A stretch of DNA of 15,074 nucleotides. It comes from an uncultured Clostridia bacterium. GTDB taxonomy: Bacteria > Bacillota > Clostridia > Christensenellales > Borkfalkiaceae. Made by a program: the position numbers and the translations under genes. Location: contig CALVLO010000015.1 in NCBI GenBank assembly GCA_944338265.1, positions 1 through 15,074 on the forward strand, in the 5' to 3' direction. The notes under the pieces were generated by a model, which worked only from the letters and a program-made list of their open reading frames with translations, was not told the DNA's origin and made no database searches. Below, piece by piece: positions 13,420 to 15,074 of this stretch (its first letter is position 1; every line of letters begins with the position of its first letter).

Positions 13420-14969
13420 AGCACCGCTTGTTTGGCGCGCTCCTGTGCGCGCTACCCGTTGCCGCTGCCGGCGCGCTCGCCGCAGCAGGTACGCCGCGCC
13501 CTGCTTCCGCCCAGGCGTTCCGCTTTGGCATGAACGGTTCCGATGTCTTCGCGGGCGAGGGCGCTTCCTCCGTCATCCTCGCCGAGGAGACGCTCACCTT
13601 CTATATCGACGATCTTCCCGCCGACGGGGAGGCGTTGCAGGAGAGCACCTCCCGCGTGACGGCTTCCTATCGCCTCTGCAACCCCACGCTGGAGGAGATA
13701 TCGCTCGCCATGTATCTCCCCGTCGGGTATCGCCCTTTGGAGCTTTCCGCCCTCTCTGCCTCGTCCGGTGAAACGGGATACGCCGTCGAGACGGACGGCG
13801 CGAAGACGGCAGTGCGCCCGCGCTACACATACAGGCAGCGCGCGGGGGAGGGCATGGCATTCACCGCGGAAGGAGAACTTCCCCGCCCGCAGAGAAACGA
13901 CGATCCTTTTTTCGGTACGGAGACGCCCGTCACCGTCTATACCTATACCGTCACGCCGCCCGCGGAGGGGGAGCGCTACACCTTTACGTTCACCTACGAT
14001 GCCAACCCCGCACGGACCAAAGTATTCAGCGCGGAGAGCGGCGCCGCGGGCATCAGCAACGGGCAGGGCGTCATCTATTGCAGCGTGGCGGCGGGCAAGA
14101 CGCAGGAGGTTGTGCTCTATGCCGTCGGCGATGCGCCGAAGCAGGCGGCGGCGGGCGTGTATACCATGTCCGGGGCGAGTGCGCAGCTCGTCTCTGCGGC
14201 GGATGCGCCCGCGGTCGAGAAGACGCAGTTCGGCGCGCTCGTGCAGGAGATGTACGCCGAAGCGCAGGAACGGATGGGCGCAGGCGATTTTTACGGGGAT
14301 TTTTACAATGCGACGGTCGCCATGCTCACGGCGGACGGGGCGTATGACCTCACCGCCCGCCTCTCTGCCGATGCGGTGCTGGAAAATCTGATGCTGTGGT
14401 ACGAATACGAGCTCACCATCCCCGCGGGCGGGAGCGTCGTCAATACGGTGACGGCGCCGCTCTTTCCGACCCTGCCCGAGGGCGGAGAGGGCAGGTGGTC
14501 GTATGCCTATCTGCTCTCGCCGGGGCAGCGCTGGGCGGAGGTGCAGCACATGACCATCCGCGTCTGCACGTCCTTCCGCTTTGAGGCAGGTACGCTGCAA
14601 TTTACCGAGCAGGAGGGCGGCTATGTGTACGAAAAGGACGGGCTCCCGATGGGCGAGCTCGCCTTCACCGTTGTGAGCGACGTCGGCGCGGTGTACGATC
14701 CCTATCCCTTCGAGCGCGAAACGCCTACGCTCACAACGGCGCTCATCATCCTCGGCGTGGTGGTGGGCGTTTCGGCGGTGACCGTTGCGGCGGTGCTGCT
14801 TGTGCGGGCGCACGGCGGCAGGAAGCGGCGCGCCGCGGAGAGCAGGCTTTGCCGCGGCAAAACGGAGGAGGGGAAGGTCGATCTCGATCCCTTCCCGCCC
14901 CCGCAGGAAGGCGGCGAGGATAAGAAAGAGGATAAGAAAGAGGATAAGAAAGGGGACCCGCAGGCATAA
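13416..14969 (+). CDS. Unrecognised secreted, C-terminally membrane-anchored protein
   Basis: This 517-aa protein of unknown family has an N-terminal signal peptide (basic MKHR, hydrophobic core to about residue 25, likely cleavage near ASAQA at 33). A large extracellular part of about 400 residues, rich in Thr, Tyr and Val, suggests beta-sandwich structure. One membrane helix follows near 438-463 (TALIILGVVVGVSAVTVAAV) with a basic stop-transfer GGRKRR. A cytoplasmic tail of about 50 polar residues ends in three DKKE-type repeats. The segment RVTASYRLCNPTLEEISLAMYLP recalls the DUF4424-like 'fields of polypeptides that respond to missing partners' only loosely, so no family is claimed. ATGA overlap with the kinase stop makes it the third operon gene, and it may modulate or be controlled by that kinase. 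The terminator stem starts inside its last codons. Confidence 0.8.
   Translation: MKHRLFGALLCALPVAAAGALAAAGTPRPASAQAFRFGMNGSDVFAGEGASSVILAEETLTFYIDDLPADGEALQESTSRVTASYRLCNPTLEEISLAMYLPVGYRPLELSALSASSGETGYAVETDGAKTAVRPRYTYRQRAGEGMAFTAEGELPRPQRNDDPFFGTETPVTVYTYTVTPPAEGERYTFTFTYDANPARTKVFSAESGAAGISNGQGVIYCSVAAGKTQEVVLYAVGDAPKQAAAGVYTMSGASAQLVSAADAPAVEKTQFGALVQEMYAEAQERMGAGDFYGDFYNATVAMLTADGAYDLTARLSADAVLENLMLWYEYELTIPAGGSVVNTVTAPLFPTLPEGGEGRWSYAYLLSPGQRWAEVQHMTIRVCTSFRFEAGTLQFTEQEGGYVYEKDGLPMGELAFTVVSDVGAVYDPYPFERETPTLTTALIILGVVVGVSAVTVAAVLLVRAHGGRKRRAAESRLCRGKTEEGKVDLDPFPPPQEGGEDKKEDKKEDKKGDPQA
14919..14954 (+). repeat. Three tandem 12-bp repeats encoding the KKED tail
   Basis: GATAAGAAAGAG occurs at 14919-14930 and 14931-14942, and a third copy, GATAAGAAAGGG, at 14943-14954. 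The unit is four codons (Asp-Lys-Lys-Glu), so copy-number change keeps the frame and only lengthens or shortens the charged cytoplasmic tail. Confidence 0.93.
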
Positions 14970-14989
14970 TAGAGGGGGTCCCCTTTTTT
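14950..14989 (+). terminator. Intrinsic terminator of the two-component operon
   Basis: AAGGGGACCC (14950-14959) pairs with GGGTCCCCTT (14976-14985), and the T-run spans 14984-14989. The 5' arm lies inside the last codons of the secreted protein, and the stop codon (14967-14969) is in the loop. Confidence 0.92.
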
Positions 14990-15004
14990 GCTGCGCCGTT
15001 TTGG

Positions 15005-15033
15005 TTGACTTTTTGCCCGATCTGTGGTAAAAT
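15005..15033 (+). promoter_or_regulatory. Sigma-A promoter for a gene beyond the window
   Basis: TTGACT (15005-15010), a 17-bp spacer and TAAAAT (15028-15033), with TGG before the -10. Transcription would start near 15040. AAGGA at 15068-15072 looks like a ribosome site for a start codon just outside the window. Confidence 0.8.
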
Positions 15034-15036
15034 CCT

Positions 15037-15059
15037 GCGTTGCAACGAAGTTGCAACGC
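15037..15059 (+). promoter_or_regulatory. Tandem palindrome at the transcription start, likely operator
   Basis: GCGTTGCAAC-GAA-GTTGCAACGC is a perfect inverted repeat with 10-bp arms. Each arm contains GTTGCAAC, itself a palindrome, so two 8-bp palindromes repeat with an 11-bp period (one helical turn). It covers the predicted start point, which suits a repressor operator. A 5' mRNA hairpin is the alternative. Confidence 0.6.
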
Positions 15060-15074
15060 GAGTACATAAGGAAT

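Noticed and set aside
14919..14954. CRISPR-like repeats
   Set aside because: The 12-bp units are directly tandem without spacers and are in frame inside a coding sequence.
13452..15056. Long minus-strand open frame (534 codons) opposite the secreted protein
   Set aside because: Composition is Arg/His-rich as in shadow frames, it runs across a terminator and promoter, and it has no ribosome site or motif. The plus frame has a signal peptide and a membrane helix.

Overview
The window looks like a GC-rich, spore-forming, anaerobic member of the Clostridia (Bacillota). Three things suggest this: a SpoIIID-type sporulation regulator, oxygen-sensitive 2-hydroxyacyl-CoA dehydratase activase-type proteins, and TTGACA/TATAAT promoters with 17-bp spacers in a G+C-rich coding background. 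No phage, transposase or CRISPR array was seen; this is mostly chromosomal backbone. No species can be named from sequence alone.

Layout. 1-490: spoIIID with a possible sigma-E-type promoter and a trailing hairpin. 563-4866: a two-gene operon with a clear promoter. It encodes a double activase/DUF2229 protein and its C-terminal partner, joined by an ATGA overlap and closed by a long GC hairpin. 4922-5328: RNase P RNA (rnpB) on the minus strand, divergent from pyruvate kinase (pyk, 5362-6774), which ends at a strong terminator. 6854-7449: a tRNA region with tRNA-Ala(GGC) on plus and tRNA-Ser(UGA) on minus. Each is preceded on its 5' side by a truncated copy of its own 5' end followed by a short insert. 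7505-8602: an aldo/keto reductase of the YghZ/Gpr type (minus). 8669-9151: a bacterioferritin-like diiron protein (plus). 9054-11127: a minus-strand pair, a radical SAM protein with helix-hairpin-helix (TIGR03916 type) and its DUF4130/TIGR03915 partner. It has an ATGA overlap and a promoter placed so that the message would be leaderless. 11162-14989: a plus-strand operon of response regulator, histidine kinase and an unrecognised membrane-anchored secreted protein. 15005-15074: a promoter and a tandem palindrome leading to a gene outside the window.

The genes fall into independent modules: sporulation control, CoA/FeS radical chemistry, glycolysis, tRNA processing (rnpB near tRNA genes), redox and iron handling, a putative DNA repair pair and envelope sensing. 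Translational coupling by a 4-nt ATGA overlap recurs three times.

The least explained part is the tRNA region. Both tRNA genes have a perfect 5' fragment (24 and 21 nt) upstream, and the sequences that follow the fragments share short motifs. Other points worth checking are the leaderless radical SAM gene, the 98-nt convergent overlap between ferritin-like and DUF4130 genes, and the uncharacterised third gene of the two-component operon.
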